Positions 1-5,343 of a DNA stretch of 8,191 bases are shown piece by piece. The stretch's first letter is position 1, and the number at the start of each line of letters is the position of its first letter. A model generated the notes under the pieces. The model was not told the DNA's origin and did not search any database. It worked only from the letters and a program-made list of their open reading frames with translations. The DNA comes from an uncultured Mycoplasma sp. (lineage in GTDB: Bacteria; Bacillota_I; Bacilli_A; RF39; UBA660): positions 1-8,191 of the forward strand of contig CAJLUG010000035.1 of NCBI GenBank assembly GCA_905209745.1, written 5' to 3'. A program made the translations under genes and the position numbers.

Positions 1-2
1 TA

Positions 3-365
3 GATATAGAAACAAGAAAAAAAGTCTGGAGTTTTCTTCTAAAGTTAAATAAAGAAAAAGCCATGGCCATATTTTTCTCATCTCATTATATAGAAGAAGC
101 AGAAGTAGCCACTAATTTATGTATTATTAAGTCAGGACAAATTATATTTAATGGCTGCTATCAAGAATTAATGAAAAAATATAGTAAGAAAAAATTACAA
201 ATAAACTACAAGAATAAAGAAGAAATAAAAGAAATTTCATCGATGGATAAAGTACTTCATTATTTAGAACAATTACCATGGTATAAAATAGAGACTCTTT
301 CTATCACAAATAGTAGTATAGAAGAGATATTCTTAAAACTAATTCATGAAAACGTTAATTGCTAG
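3..365 (+). CDS. ABC transporter ATP-binding protein, C-terminal part (5' end outside window)
   Basis: The frame is open from the left edge, and the visible 120 residues are the end of an ABC nucleotide-binding subunit. The first residues (DIETRKKVW) are what normally follows the Walker B/D-loop 'GLD'. Next comes the H-loop SSHYIEEAE, where the His is the switch histidine contacting ATP gamma-phosphate. 'IIKSGQIIFNG' is the usual post-H-loop strand, and the end 'SIEEIFLKL' is typical of drug, antibiotic or Na+ efflux ATPases. The Walker A, Q-loop and signature motifs lie upstream, outside the window. An internal ATG at position 63 is not the true start, because conserved sequence precedes it. 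The gene overlaps the permease by 20 nt, so the two products very probably form one ABC-2 exporter. The substrate cannot be told. Confidence 0.93.
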   Translation, partial: DIETRKKVWSFLLKLNKEKAMAIFFSSHYIEEAEVATNLCIIKSGQIIFNGCYQELMKKYSKKKLQINYKNKEEIKEISSMDKVLHYLEQLPWYKIETLSITNSSIEEIFLKLIHENVNC

Positions 366-1209
366 ACACTTAAAACTCTATCTAAAAAAGCCATCAAATA
401 TTGTTCTAAGTTTTTTATCATCTCTTGTAATCTTATCTTTATATTTTTTATTTATCCGTGACTTTACAATCAAAGCAGTAAGTGATTATGGTTTTGTAAG
501 TAATTATAATGAATTATTTGTAGACCGTCTAATGACATCAGGACTATTAATTGTCATTGGTACAACGAGTATGTTATCGATTGTTTTTATTTTTATGAAG
601 GATAAAAACAACAACATTATAAAAGACTTTATGATAACAAAAGTATCAAAATTAAAAATATATTACTCATACGTATTTGCATCCTTCATAATATCAATGG
701 TAATCACAACTCTTATCTATATTGGAATAGAAACATATTTTATTACTACTACTCAAATTACTTTTTCTTATCAAAGAATACTTTATAGTATATTAACTAT
801 TTTCTTATCTAATATGATATCGAGTCTATTAGTAGTAATAGTAGCTATACTGCTAAAAAGTCAAACATCTTTTTCTACCTTTGAAACATTATATGGAGTA
901 GTAATAGGATTTTTTACTGGTGTTTATATCCCAATTGGTTACTACCCAGATTTAATCAGAAATATTTTCTTTTATTTTCCACTATGTCAGACAACAAGTA
1001 TTCTAAGAAATATGGAAACAAAATCAGTTGTAACAGAAATTTTAAAAAATTATCCCAAAGAAGGACATCATATATTATATGAAACATTTGGTATTCATCT
1101 AACGTTTAAAGGAGAAGTAATCTCAATACCAGACCAACTTAAAATGTTACTCGTCTGTTTTCTTTTATTAAATGTCATAATGATTTTCTTTATCAAAAAA
1201 ACAGATTAA
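346..1209 (+). CDS. ABC-2 type transporter permease
   Basis: This 287-residue membrane protein is the permease partner of the overlapping ATPase. Six hydrophobic segments can be read at about residues 19-37, 64-84, 107-128, 144-170, 181-199 and 266-283. Before the first is a basic cytoplasmic N-terminus (KTLIARHLKLYLKKP). The stretch around residues 187-222, with GFFTGVYIPIGYYPD then a hydrophobic turn and 'P.CQTTSILRNM', is the conserved end of ABC-2 permeases. About 45 more polar residues follow before the last helix, probably extracellular. The ATG lies inside the ATPase gene with only a weak, distant GAAGAG upstream, so translation is probably coupled. Exporters of this family carry drugs, antimicrobial peptides or polysaccharides; which one applies here is unknown. 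No hairpin terminator follows, so read-through into the next operon is possible. Confidence 0.9.
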   Translation: MKTLIARHLKLYLKKPSNIVLSFLSSLVILSLYFLFIRDFTIKAVSDYGFVSNYNELFVDRLMTSGLLIVIGTTSMLSIVFIFMKDKNNNIIKDFMITKVSKLKIYYSYVFASFIISMVITTLIYIGIETYFITTTQITFSYQRILYSILTIFLSNMISSLLVVIVAILLKSQTSFSTFETLYGVVIGFFTGVYIPIGYYPDLIRNIFFYFPLCQTTSILRNMETKSVVTEILKNYPKEGHHILYETFGIHLTFKGEVISIPDQLKMLLVCFLLLNVIMIFFIKKTD

Positions 1210-1216
1210 TTATCTA

Positions 1217-1247
1217 TTGACTTAAAGTTAACTTTAAGAGATATAAT
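1217..1247 (+). promoter_or_regulatory. MerR-family-type promoter with palindromic operator
   Basis: The -35 box TTGACT (1217-1222) and a perfect -10 box TATAAT (1242-1247) are 19 bp apart. That is longer than the 17 bp optimum and is the hallmark of MerR-activated promoters, where the regulator untwists the spacer DNA. The spacer holds a perfect 18-bp palindrome at 1221-1238, read as 7-4-7: CTTAAAG, TTAA, CTTTAAG. From memory this is the operator described for the B. subtilis electrophile-sensing MerR regulator AdhR (YraB). It drives the gene starting at 1272 and probably everything to the terminator near 4780. The regulator is not encoded in this window. Confidence 0.88.
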
Positions 1248-1271
1248 AAATATATAGAAAGGATGACGATT

Positions 1272-1595
1272 ATGGTAAAACAAACAGCTGGACGTGATCA
1301 ATTAGGAGACTTTGCACCAAAGTTTGCAGAGTTAAATGATGACGTATTATTTGGAGAGGTATGGTCTAGAGAAGACAAATTATCATTAAGAGATAGATCA
1401 CTAATTACAGTAGTAGCTCTAATGAGTAAAGGAATATTAGACTCTAGTCTAAAAGCCCATTTAACAAATGCTAAAATAAATGGAATCACAAAAGAAGAAA
1501 TGGCAGAAATTATTACTCATGCTGCTTTTTATGCAGGATGGCCAAATGCCTGGGCAGTATTTAGAATGGCGAAGGAGGTATATGAAGTTGAATAA
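1272..1595 (+). CDS. Carboxymuconolactone decarboxylase family protein
   Basis: This 107-residue protein is a single CMD domain. The N-terminal 'FAPKFAELNDDVLFGEVW' leads into LSLRDRSLITVVALM (residues 38-51), then KAHLTNAKINGITKEEMAEII (61-81) and THAAFYAGWPNAW (82-94). His63 and His83 sit where family members have conserved His residues. The redox CxxC pair of AhpD-type members is absent, which points to the PcaC-like branch. Its actual substrate is unknown; pathway enzymes of aromatic degradation are not seen here. The start is set at 1272 because AAAGGA (1258-1263) lies 8 nt before that ATG, while the in-frame ATG at 1263 touches the ribosome binding site. It is the first gene after the MerR-type promoter and overlaps the cupin gene by 14 nt, a pairing also found as fusions elsewhere. 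Confidence 0.9.
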   Translation: MVKQTAGRDQLGDFAPKFAELNDDVLFGEVWSREDKLSLRDRSLITVVALMSKGILDSSLKAHLTNAKINGITKEEMAEIITHAAFYAGWPNAWAVFRMAKEVYEVE

Positions 1596-2013
1596 AGAAG
1601 AATTTGATAAAATAAATGTATTCGGTTTAGGAGAACCTAACAATGTTTTTAGTAAATACTTTATAGGACAAAGTTATTTAAACCCTTTAACAAACCCAGA
1701 AAAGACAAGTCTTTTTCTTGCCAATGTTACTTTTGAGCCAGGATGTAGAAACAATTGGCACATTCATCATGCAAAGTCTGGTGGAGGACAAATCTTAATC
1801 TGTACGGCAGGTTATGGTTGGTACCAAGAAGAAGGAAAAGAGGCTCAAAGCCTAAGACCAGGAGATGTTATAACAATCCCAGCCGAAGTAAAACATTGGC
1901 ATGGAGCTAAAAAAGATTCATGGTTTTCTCATATCGCTATAGAAGTACCAGGAGAAGAGACTTCTAACGAATGGTGTGAAGCAGTAACTGACGAAGAATA
2001 TAAACAATTATAA
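1582..2013 (+). CDS. Cupin domain protein (mandelonitrile-lyase-like cupin subfamily)
   Basis: This 143-residue single-domain cupin has motif 1 around FEPGCRNNWHIHHAK (residues 51-65) and motif 2 GDVITIPAEVKHWHGA (94-109). The expected metal ligands are His60, His62, Gln70 and His105. The Gln in place of the usual Glu, the HWHGA motif, the 'TAGYGWYQEEG' strand and the C-terminal 'EAVTDEEY' all match the subfamily that includes bacterial Mn-dependent cupin hydroxynitrile lyases. Here four extra residues lie between HxH and Gln. That enzyme activity should not be assumed, because most members are uncharacterised. It probably works with the overlapping CMD gene in aldehyde or electrophile handling. 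A strong AAGGAGG lies at 1572-1578 but only 3 nt before the ATG; an in-frame TTG at 1588 is a less likely alternative start. Confidence 0.9.
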   Translation: MKLNKEEFDKINVFGLGEPNNVFSKYFIGQSYLNPLTNPEKTSLFLANVTFEPGCRNNWHIHHAKSGGGQILICTAGYGWYQEEGKEAQSLRPGDVITIPAEVKHWHGAKKDSWFSHIAIEVPGEETSNEWCEAVTDEEYKQL

Positions 2014-2058
2014 TAAAAAAGCTAGAATATTTAGAAAAGTTAGTTAAAAGAAGAGATA

Positions 2059-2102
2059 TTGCAAATGGAATTAAAGAGTTATCCTTATTATTCTATTTGC
2101 AA
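2059..2102 (+). other. 13-bp RNA hairpin / inverted repeat in the cupin downstream gap
   Basis: TTGCAAATGGAAT (2059-2071) can pair with ATTCTATTTGCAA (2090-2102) over 13 positions, with one G-U wobble at 2067/2094 and an 18-nt loop. No uridine run follows, so it is not a standard intrinsic terminator. It lies inside the 137-bp gap between the cupin and the cyclophilin-like gene, where I see no convincing promoter. It could be an mRNA processing or stability element, or a DNA operator. TTGCAAAT occurs in both halves (2059-2066 and 2097-2104). Confidence 0.5.
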
Positions 2103-2150
2103 ATTTGCTTATATAGGAAAATTATTAGACTATAGGCTAAAGGAGAAGTT

Positions 2151-2657
2151 ATGAAAAAGTTAATACCAATAATAGTAGTATTGATTGTAGTAATAATAGG
2201 ATTATCTATTTATTTTATATCGAAAAACAATAACGAAAATAACGTAAATCAATCAACAAATGAAAATAAACAAGAAAATAGTACAGGAGAGGAAAGTGTA
2301 GAAAAGATGCAAATTCAAGTAAGCGACGAAAATAACATAATTATTTATGAATTAAATAATAGTGATGCTGCTAGAAGTTTATATGAACAATTACCACTTA
2401 CTATAGAAGTAGAAAATTTTAGTTCTAATGAAAAGATTTTCTATCCTACAAATGAACTGGATGCTAGTAATACTCCAAGTGCAAATGGTGGAGATGCTGG
2501 TATTCTAGCTTATTATGAACCATGGGGAGATGTTGTCATGTTTTATGATTCCTTTAGTTCTGCAAGTGGACTATATGAACTTGGAACTGCAATAAATGGA
2601 GTAAATCAGATCAGTAATTTATCTGGAGAAATAACGATAGAAAGAATAGAAAATTAA
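2151..2657 (+). CDS. Membrane-anchored cyclophilin-like fold protein
   Basis: This 168-residue protein begins with KK and a single hydrophobic segment (about residues 4-23), followed by an Asn/Gln/Glu-rich linker (about 25-50) and a globular domain (about 53-166). There is no Cys, so it is a signal-anchored or exported protein, not a lipoprotein. The domain reads as the bacterial cyclophilin-like fold family (Cyclophil_like, often annotated DUF or 'cyclophilin-like fold protein'). Supporting stretches are ARSLYEQLPLTIEVENF (74-90), EKIFYP (94-99), GDAGILAYYEPWGDVVMFY (114-132) and a closing 'SGEITIERIE'. Such domains commonly sit beside aldo-keto reductases and flavodoxins, as here. No catalytic role is established, and prolyl isomerase activity should not be assumed. 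AAAGGAG ends 5 nt before the ATG. The gene is 12 nt from the reductase. Confidence 0.8.
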   Translation: MKKLIPIIVVLIVVIIGLSIYFISKNNNENNVNQSTNENKQENSTGEESVEKMQIQVSDENNIIIYELNNSDAARSLYEQLPLTIEVENFSSNEKIFYPTNELDASNTPSANGGDAGILAYYEPWGDVVMFYDSFSSASGLYELGTAINGVNQISNLSGEITIERIEN

Positions 2658-2669
2658 GGAGGAATGAAA

Positions 2670-3545
2670 ATGTTAAATGAAACTTATGAATTAAATAATG
2701 GAGTAAAAATTCCAAAACTAGGACTTGGAACTTGGCTTATAGATAATGAAAAGGTAGTAGAGGTAGTAAAGACTGCACTTGCAGCAGGATATCGCCATAT
2801 CGATACAGCTCAAGCTTATGGAAATGAAGAAGGGGTAGGAAAAGCGATCCGTGAAAGCAGTACTCCTCGTGAAGAAATCTTTGTTACAAGTAAAATTGCT
2901 GCGGAAGCAAAAACGTATGAAGAAGCTTATAACTCTATCATAGAGTCATTACAAAAACTAGGATTAGACTACATAGACTTAATGATTATACATAGTCCAG
3001 AACCATGGGCAGAATTTCGTGGAGATAAAAAGTATTTTGCCGAAAATAAAGAAGTTTGGAAAGCGTTAGAAACCGCTTACGAAGAAGGAAAAGTAAAAGC
3101 AATAGGCGTTTCTAATTTCTTACAAGATGACCTAGAAAACATTTTATCTTCCTGTAAGATAAAACCAATGGTAAATCAAATTCTTACCCATATTAGTAAT
3201 ACAAAAAAAGAATTAATAGAGTTTTGTAAAGAAAACGATATTTTAGTAGAGGCTTATTCTCCAATTGCTCATGGAGCTGCCTTAAAAAATGAAACAATAA
3301 TGAAAATGGCCACAAAATATCATGTTTCAGTAGCAGCTCTTTGTATTAGATATGTTTTAGAGTTAGGTTTAGTTGCCTTACCTAAAGCCTCTACCAAAAA
3401 ACATATTATTGATAACGCTAAAGTTGATTTCGAAATATCAAAAGAGGATATGGATATATTCAAGAATATGGATACGATTGAAAACTATGGTAGTGATGAT
3501 TTCTTCCCTGTATTTAGTGGGAAAAATCAAAAGGATAATAAATAG
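2670..3545 (+). CDS. Aldo/keto reductase (NADPH-dependent)
   Basis: This complete 291-residue (alpha/beta)8-barrel oxidoreductase reduces aldehydes and ketones, including toxic dicarbonyls, with NADPH. The N-terminus LNNGVKIPKLGLGTW is standard for the family. The catalytic tetrad is Asp45 and Tyr50 (in YRHIDTAQAYGNE), Lys75 (VTSK) and His108 (MIIHSP). Further marks are GVSNF (146-150), VNQ (168-170), AYSP (195-198) and the NADP-binding LPKAS loop (237-241). It is closest in look to the YtbE/YvgN group and probably cytoplasmic. The start is placed at 2670 because GGAGG (2658-2662) is 7 nt upstream, while the in-frame ATG at 2664 is only 1 nt from it. The ribosome binding site overlaps the stop codon of the preceding gene, so the genes are surely cotranscribed. 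It fits the carbonyl-stress theme of the operon. Confidence 0.96.
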   Translation: MLNETYELNNGVKIPKLGLGTWLIDNEKVVEVVKTALAAGYRHIDTAQAYGNEEGVGKAIRESSTPREEIFVTSKIAAEAKTYEEAYNSIIESLQKLGLDYIDLMIIHSPEPWAEFRGDKKYFAENKEVWKALETAYEEGKVKAIGVSNFLQDDLENILSSCKIKPMVNQILTHISNTKKELIEFCKENDILVEAYSPIAHGAALKNETIMKMATKYHVSVAALCIRYVLELGLVALPKASTKKHIIDNAKVDFEISKEDMDIFKNMDTIENYGSDDFFPVFSGKNQKDNK

Positions 3546-3556
3546 GAGGATTATTT

Positions 3557-3967
3557 ATGGAAAAAGTATTAATTAGTTATTTTTCTGCAAGTGGAGTAAC
3601 CAAAAGAAAAGCAGAAGAATTGTCTAAGGAAGTTGGAGGAGATTTATTTGAAATCGTCCCAGCAAAAAGATATACAAACGAAGATTTAGATTGGACGAAT
3701 GAAAATAGTAGGTCATCAAGGGAAAATAGAGATAAAAATTATAGACCAGAAATAAAAGATATAAACATCAATATGAACACCTACGATACGATTTATATTG
3801 GATTCCCAATATGGTGGGGAATTGCACCAAATGTAGTAAAAACTTTCCTAGACCAAATTGATTTAACAAACAAAAAAATAATTACGTTTTGTACCTCTGG
3901 AGGGTCCCCTCTAACACCAGCGAAAGAGGATTTACAAAAAACATATCCTAATGCCAATATAATATAG
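3557..3967 (+). CDS. Flavodoxin, C-terminally short
   Basis: This FMN-binding electron carrier or flavodoxin-like reductase has 136 residues. The phosphate-binding loop SYFSASGVTK spans about residues 7-16, with Ser10, Ser12 and Thr15 positioned for FMN phosphate. 'DLDWTNENSRSSRE' (43-56), GFPIWWGIAP (82-91, the aromatic flavin-stacking loop) and FCTSGGS (111-117) are typical of the Flavodoxin_4 family. Relatives usually run about 155-160 residues and finish with one more strand and an alpha helix. This one stops at PNANII, some 20 residues early. A ribosome binding site for the next gene begins right after the stop, so no lost tail remains. It may be functional or decaying. AGGAGG lies 7 nt before the ATG. 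In the operon it probably supplies reducing power for carbonyl or quinone repair. Confidence 0.9.
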   Translation: MEKVLISYFSASGVTKRKAEELSKEVGGDLFEIVPAKRYTNEDLDWTNENSRSSRENRDKNYRPEIKDININMNTYDTIYIGFPIWWGIAPNVVKTFLDQIDLTNKKIITFCTSGGSPLTPAKEDLQKTYPNANII

Positions 3968-3982
3968 AAAAGGAGTTATCAT

Positions 3983-4294
3983 ATGAGTTTAACAATAAAT
4001 ATTTATTATAAAGGAACAAATGGTAATGCTAAAAAGTTTGCCGAAGAAATGATGGCATCTGGATTAGTAGATAAAATAAGAAATGAAGAAGGAAATGAAC
4101 GTTATGAATATTTCTTTCCTATGGAAGATTCTGAAACAGTCATGCTTATAGACCGCTGGAAAAATGAAGAAGCTTTAGACTTTCATCACAAATCAGAAAT
4201 GATGCAAGAAATTGCCAAATTACGTAAAAAATACAAATTAAGTATGAAAATAGAAAGATTTAAAGACTGGGAGAATAATAAAAATGATAATTAG
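3983..4294 (+). CDS. Antibiotic biosynthesis monooxygenase (ABM) family protein
   Basis: This 103-residue protein is one ABM ferredoxin-like domain, usually a dimer with a cofactor-independent oxygenase or quinol-oxidising role. Family features are 'SLTINIYYKGTNGNAKKFAEEMMASGLVDKI' in pieces (strand then helix), NERYEYFFPMED (38-49), ETVMLIDRWKNEEALDFHHKS (51-71) and a last strand 'KLSMKIERF'. The D-x-W...H-x-x-S pattern is the usual signature. The substrate is unknown; YgiN-type members act on quinols, which suits a flavodoxin neighbour. AAAGGAG (3969-3975) lies 7 nt before the ATG. The gene is in the same frame as the flavodoxin, separated only by its TAG and 15 nt. It overlaps the acetyltransferase gene by 11 nt. 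Confidence 0.85.
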   Translation: MSLTINIYYKGTNGNAKKFAEEMMASGLVDKIRNEEGNERYEYFFPMEDSETVMLIDRWKNEEALDFHHKSEMMQEIAKLRKKYKLSMKIERFKDWENNKNDN

Positions 4295-4745
4295 AGAAGC
4301 AAATAAAAAAGATATAGATCGTAATTTATTAAAACTATATATAGAAGCATTTAATATGCACTATGAAAAAAGGCGTGATATCTTTGCAAAAAAGAAAGAA
4401 GAGACTTTAAAAGAAGAGTTAGTAAACATGTTAAATAACGAAGAAGAAAAAGTTTTTGTGATAGAGAACGATAAAGAAATTATTGGCTATATTTCAATAA
4501 AAATAAACAATAAAACAACAAAATCGATATGGATAGATGAGTTGATGATTGATAAAGATTATCAAAATAAAGGATATGGTAAATCATTAATCAATAAAGT
4601 CTATCAGTACGCAGAGGAAAATAGCTGTAAAAGAATAGAACTAAGTTGCTGGAGCTTTAACGAAAATGCTAAAAACTTTTATCATAAACAGGGCTTTAAA
4701 GAACAAAGAGTAATCTATGAAAAAAATATAAATAGTAATAACTAA
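4284..4745 (+). CDS. GNAT family N-acetyltransferase
   Basis: This complete 153-residue acetyltransferase uses acetyl-CoA. The N-terminal IIREANKKD is a usual GNAT start, followed by helices and the strand IIGYISIKI (66-74). Motif A is IDELMIDKDYQNKGYGKSLINKV (84-106) with the Q-x-x-G-x-G/K pyrophosphate loop at residues 94-100. Motif B is 'ELSCWSFNENAKNFYHKQGFKE' in parts (119-140), including the conserved N-x-x-A-x-x-F-Y and GF. The acceptor could be a small amine, an antibiotic or a protein N-terminus; the sequence does not tell. The ATG sits inside the ABM gene, with GGGAG (4269-4273) 10 nt upstream. It is the last gene before a strong terminator, so it closes the operon. Confidence 0.92.
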   Translation: MIIREANKKDIDRNLLKLYIEAFNMHYEKRRDIFAKKKEETLKEELVNMLNNEEEKVFVIENDKEIIGYISIKINNKTTKSIWIDELMIDKDYQNKGYGKSLINKVYQYAEENSCKRIELSCWSFNENAKNFYHKQGFKEQRVIYEKNINSNN

Positions 4746-4756
4746 AATAACTTTAT

Positions 4757-4780
4757 GGCTTATCGCAAGATAAGTTTTTT
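4757..4780 (+). terminator. Rho-independent terminator of the redox operon
   Basis: CTTATC (4759-4764) and GATAAG (4769-4774) form a 6-bp stem around a GCAA tetraloop of the very stable GNRA type. Two further G-U pairs are possible below it. Six T residues follow (4775-4780). It is 12 nt after the acetyltransferase stop and separates the MerR-type operon from the next transcription unit. Confidence 0.85.
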
Positions 4781-4782
4781 CT

Positions 4783-4819
4783 TGTCAAAAAATGTGAACT
4801 AGGACTCCATTTCTTGACA
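4783..4819. repeat. 12-nt inverted repeat covering the -35 box
   Basis: TGTCAAAAAATG (4783-4794) and CATTTCTTGACA (4808-4819) are inverted repeats matching at 11 of 12 positions, with a 13-nt centre. The right arm contains the complete -35 box of the downstream promoter, and the left arm contains the same TTGACA on the opposite strand. No T-run follows, so it is not a terminator. A repressor operator is the simplest reading, but no cognate regulator is visible. Confidence 0.55.
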
Positions 4820-4843
4820 GCAAAAATCTAAATATTATATAGT
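4814..4843 (+). promoter_or_regulatory. Sigma-A-type promoter for the HELFH-protein operon
   Basis: A perfect -35 box TTGACA (4814-4819) is followed 18 bp later by TATAGT (4838-4843); TATATA at 4836-4841, with a 16-bp spacer, is an alternative -10. It lies downstream of the terminator and 37 nt before the ATG at 4880, so it most likely drives the four genes 4880-7765. The -35 box is embedded in an inverted repeat. Confidence 0.78.
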
Positions 4844-4879
4844 AAAATTAAAGTAGTAGAAAGTAAGGAGACTAAAAAG

Positions 4880-5326
4880 ATGGACGAATTATCAGAAAAA
4901 ATAGAAATAACTGGACAAGATGGCGTAGTATATGATATTACTCCATACCAAGATCCAAACCAAATGAAAGATTATTTAGGTTTTATTGATCAAGAAGGAG
5001 CTTTTTACCGTGTAAGAAAAATAACCGATCCAGATTATGAAAGACCTCATGATAGTTGGGCCAAAAATTTTATAGATTATTATCATCTAGAAAAAGAAAA
5101 AGACCTAACCAATTCTATGACTCTAATAAAAAAATATGGTTTTATTTTATCTTCCTATCAAGAGGATTATTGGAAAGGAGAAAGAAGAACTTATATCGTT
5201 GCTGGCCATGTTGGAATTTGTGATGAAGAAACTTGTGAAAGAGTAGTAACAAACGAAAAACAACTACAAACAATTAAAAATATAGAAATGATTGAAAAAG
5301 AATCCGAAAGAAGTAGAGCGCGTTAA
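4880..5326 (+). CDS. Unrecognised 148-residue cytosolic protein
   Basis: I do not recognise this protein. It has no signal peptide and no membrane segment. The N-terminal half reads as beta strands: EKIEITGQDGVVYDITPY (6-23), then YLGFIDQEGAFYRVRKI (32-48). A more helical middle follows with SWAKNFIDYYHLEKEKDLTNSMTLIKKYG in pieces (59-87), then a strand-like YIVAGHVGI (105-113). Two cysteines, C114 and C119 (CDEETC), could bind metal or be redox active, but this is speculation. The highly charged tail is rich in Lys, Glu and Arg. TAAGGAG lies 9 nt before the ATG, and a good promoter stands upstream, so the gene is real and leads the operon. The HELFH protein gene begins 17 nt after it, which suggests a shared task. 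Confidence 0.8.
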   Translation: MDELSEKIEITGQDGVVYDITPYQDPNQMKDYLGFIDQEGAFYRVRKITDPDYERPHDSWAKNFIDYYHLEKEKDLTNSMTLIKKYGFILSSYQEDYWKGERRTYIVAGHVGICDEETCERVVTNEKQLQTIKNIEMIEKESERSRAR

Positions 5327-5343
5327 TACAAGGAAGTGATATC

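Noticed and set aside
1298..1489. Minus-strand open frame of 63 codons
   Set aside because: It lies wholly opposite the well-supported CMD gene, has no ribosome binding site and resembles no protein.
1480..1581. N-terminal extension of the cupin gene
   Set aside because: The 34 extra residues overlap the CMD gene, look unlike cupin sequence and have no ribosome binding site; AAGGAGG supports the start at 1582.
1461..1643. Minus-strand open frame of 60 codons
   Set aside because: It is opposite the CMD/cupin junction, where both plus-strand genes have clear domain matches.
1582..2013. Naming the cupin a hydroxynitrile lyase
   Set aside because: The metal-ligand pattern is similar, but most members of this subfamily are untested and the ligand spacing differs by four residues.
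2097..2136. A separate promoter before the cyclophilin-like gene
   Set aside because: TTGCAA or TTGCTT have no -10 box at proper spacing; the best match, TATAGG, is 20 bp or more away.
3373..3576. Plus-strand open frame of 67 codons
   Set aside because: It is a shadow of the end of the aldo-keto reductase gene, in another frame.
3557..4294. One fused flavodoxin-ABM gene with a recoded TAG
   Set aside because: The second ATG has its own well-spaced AAAGGAG, and no recoding signal is evident; two genes is simpler.
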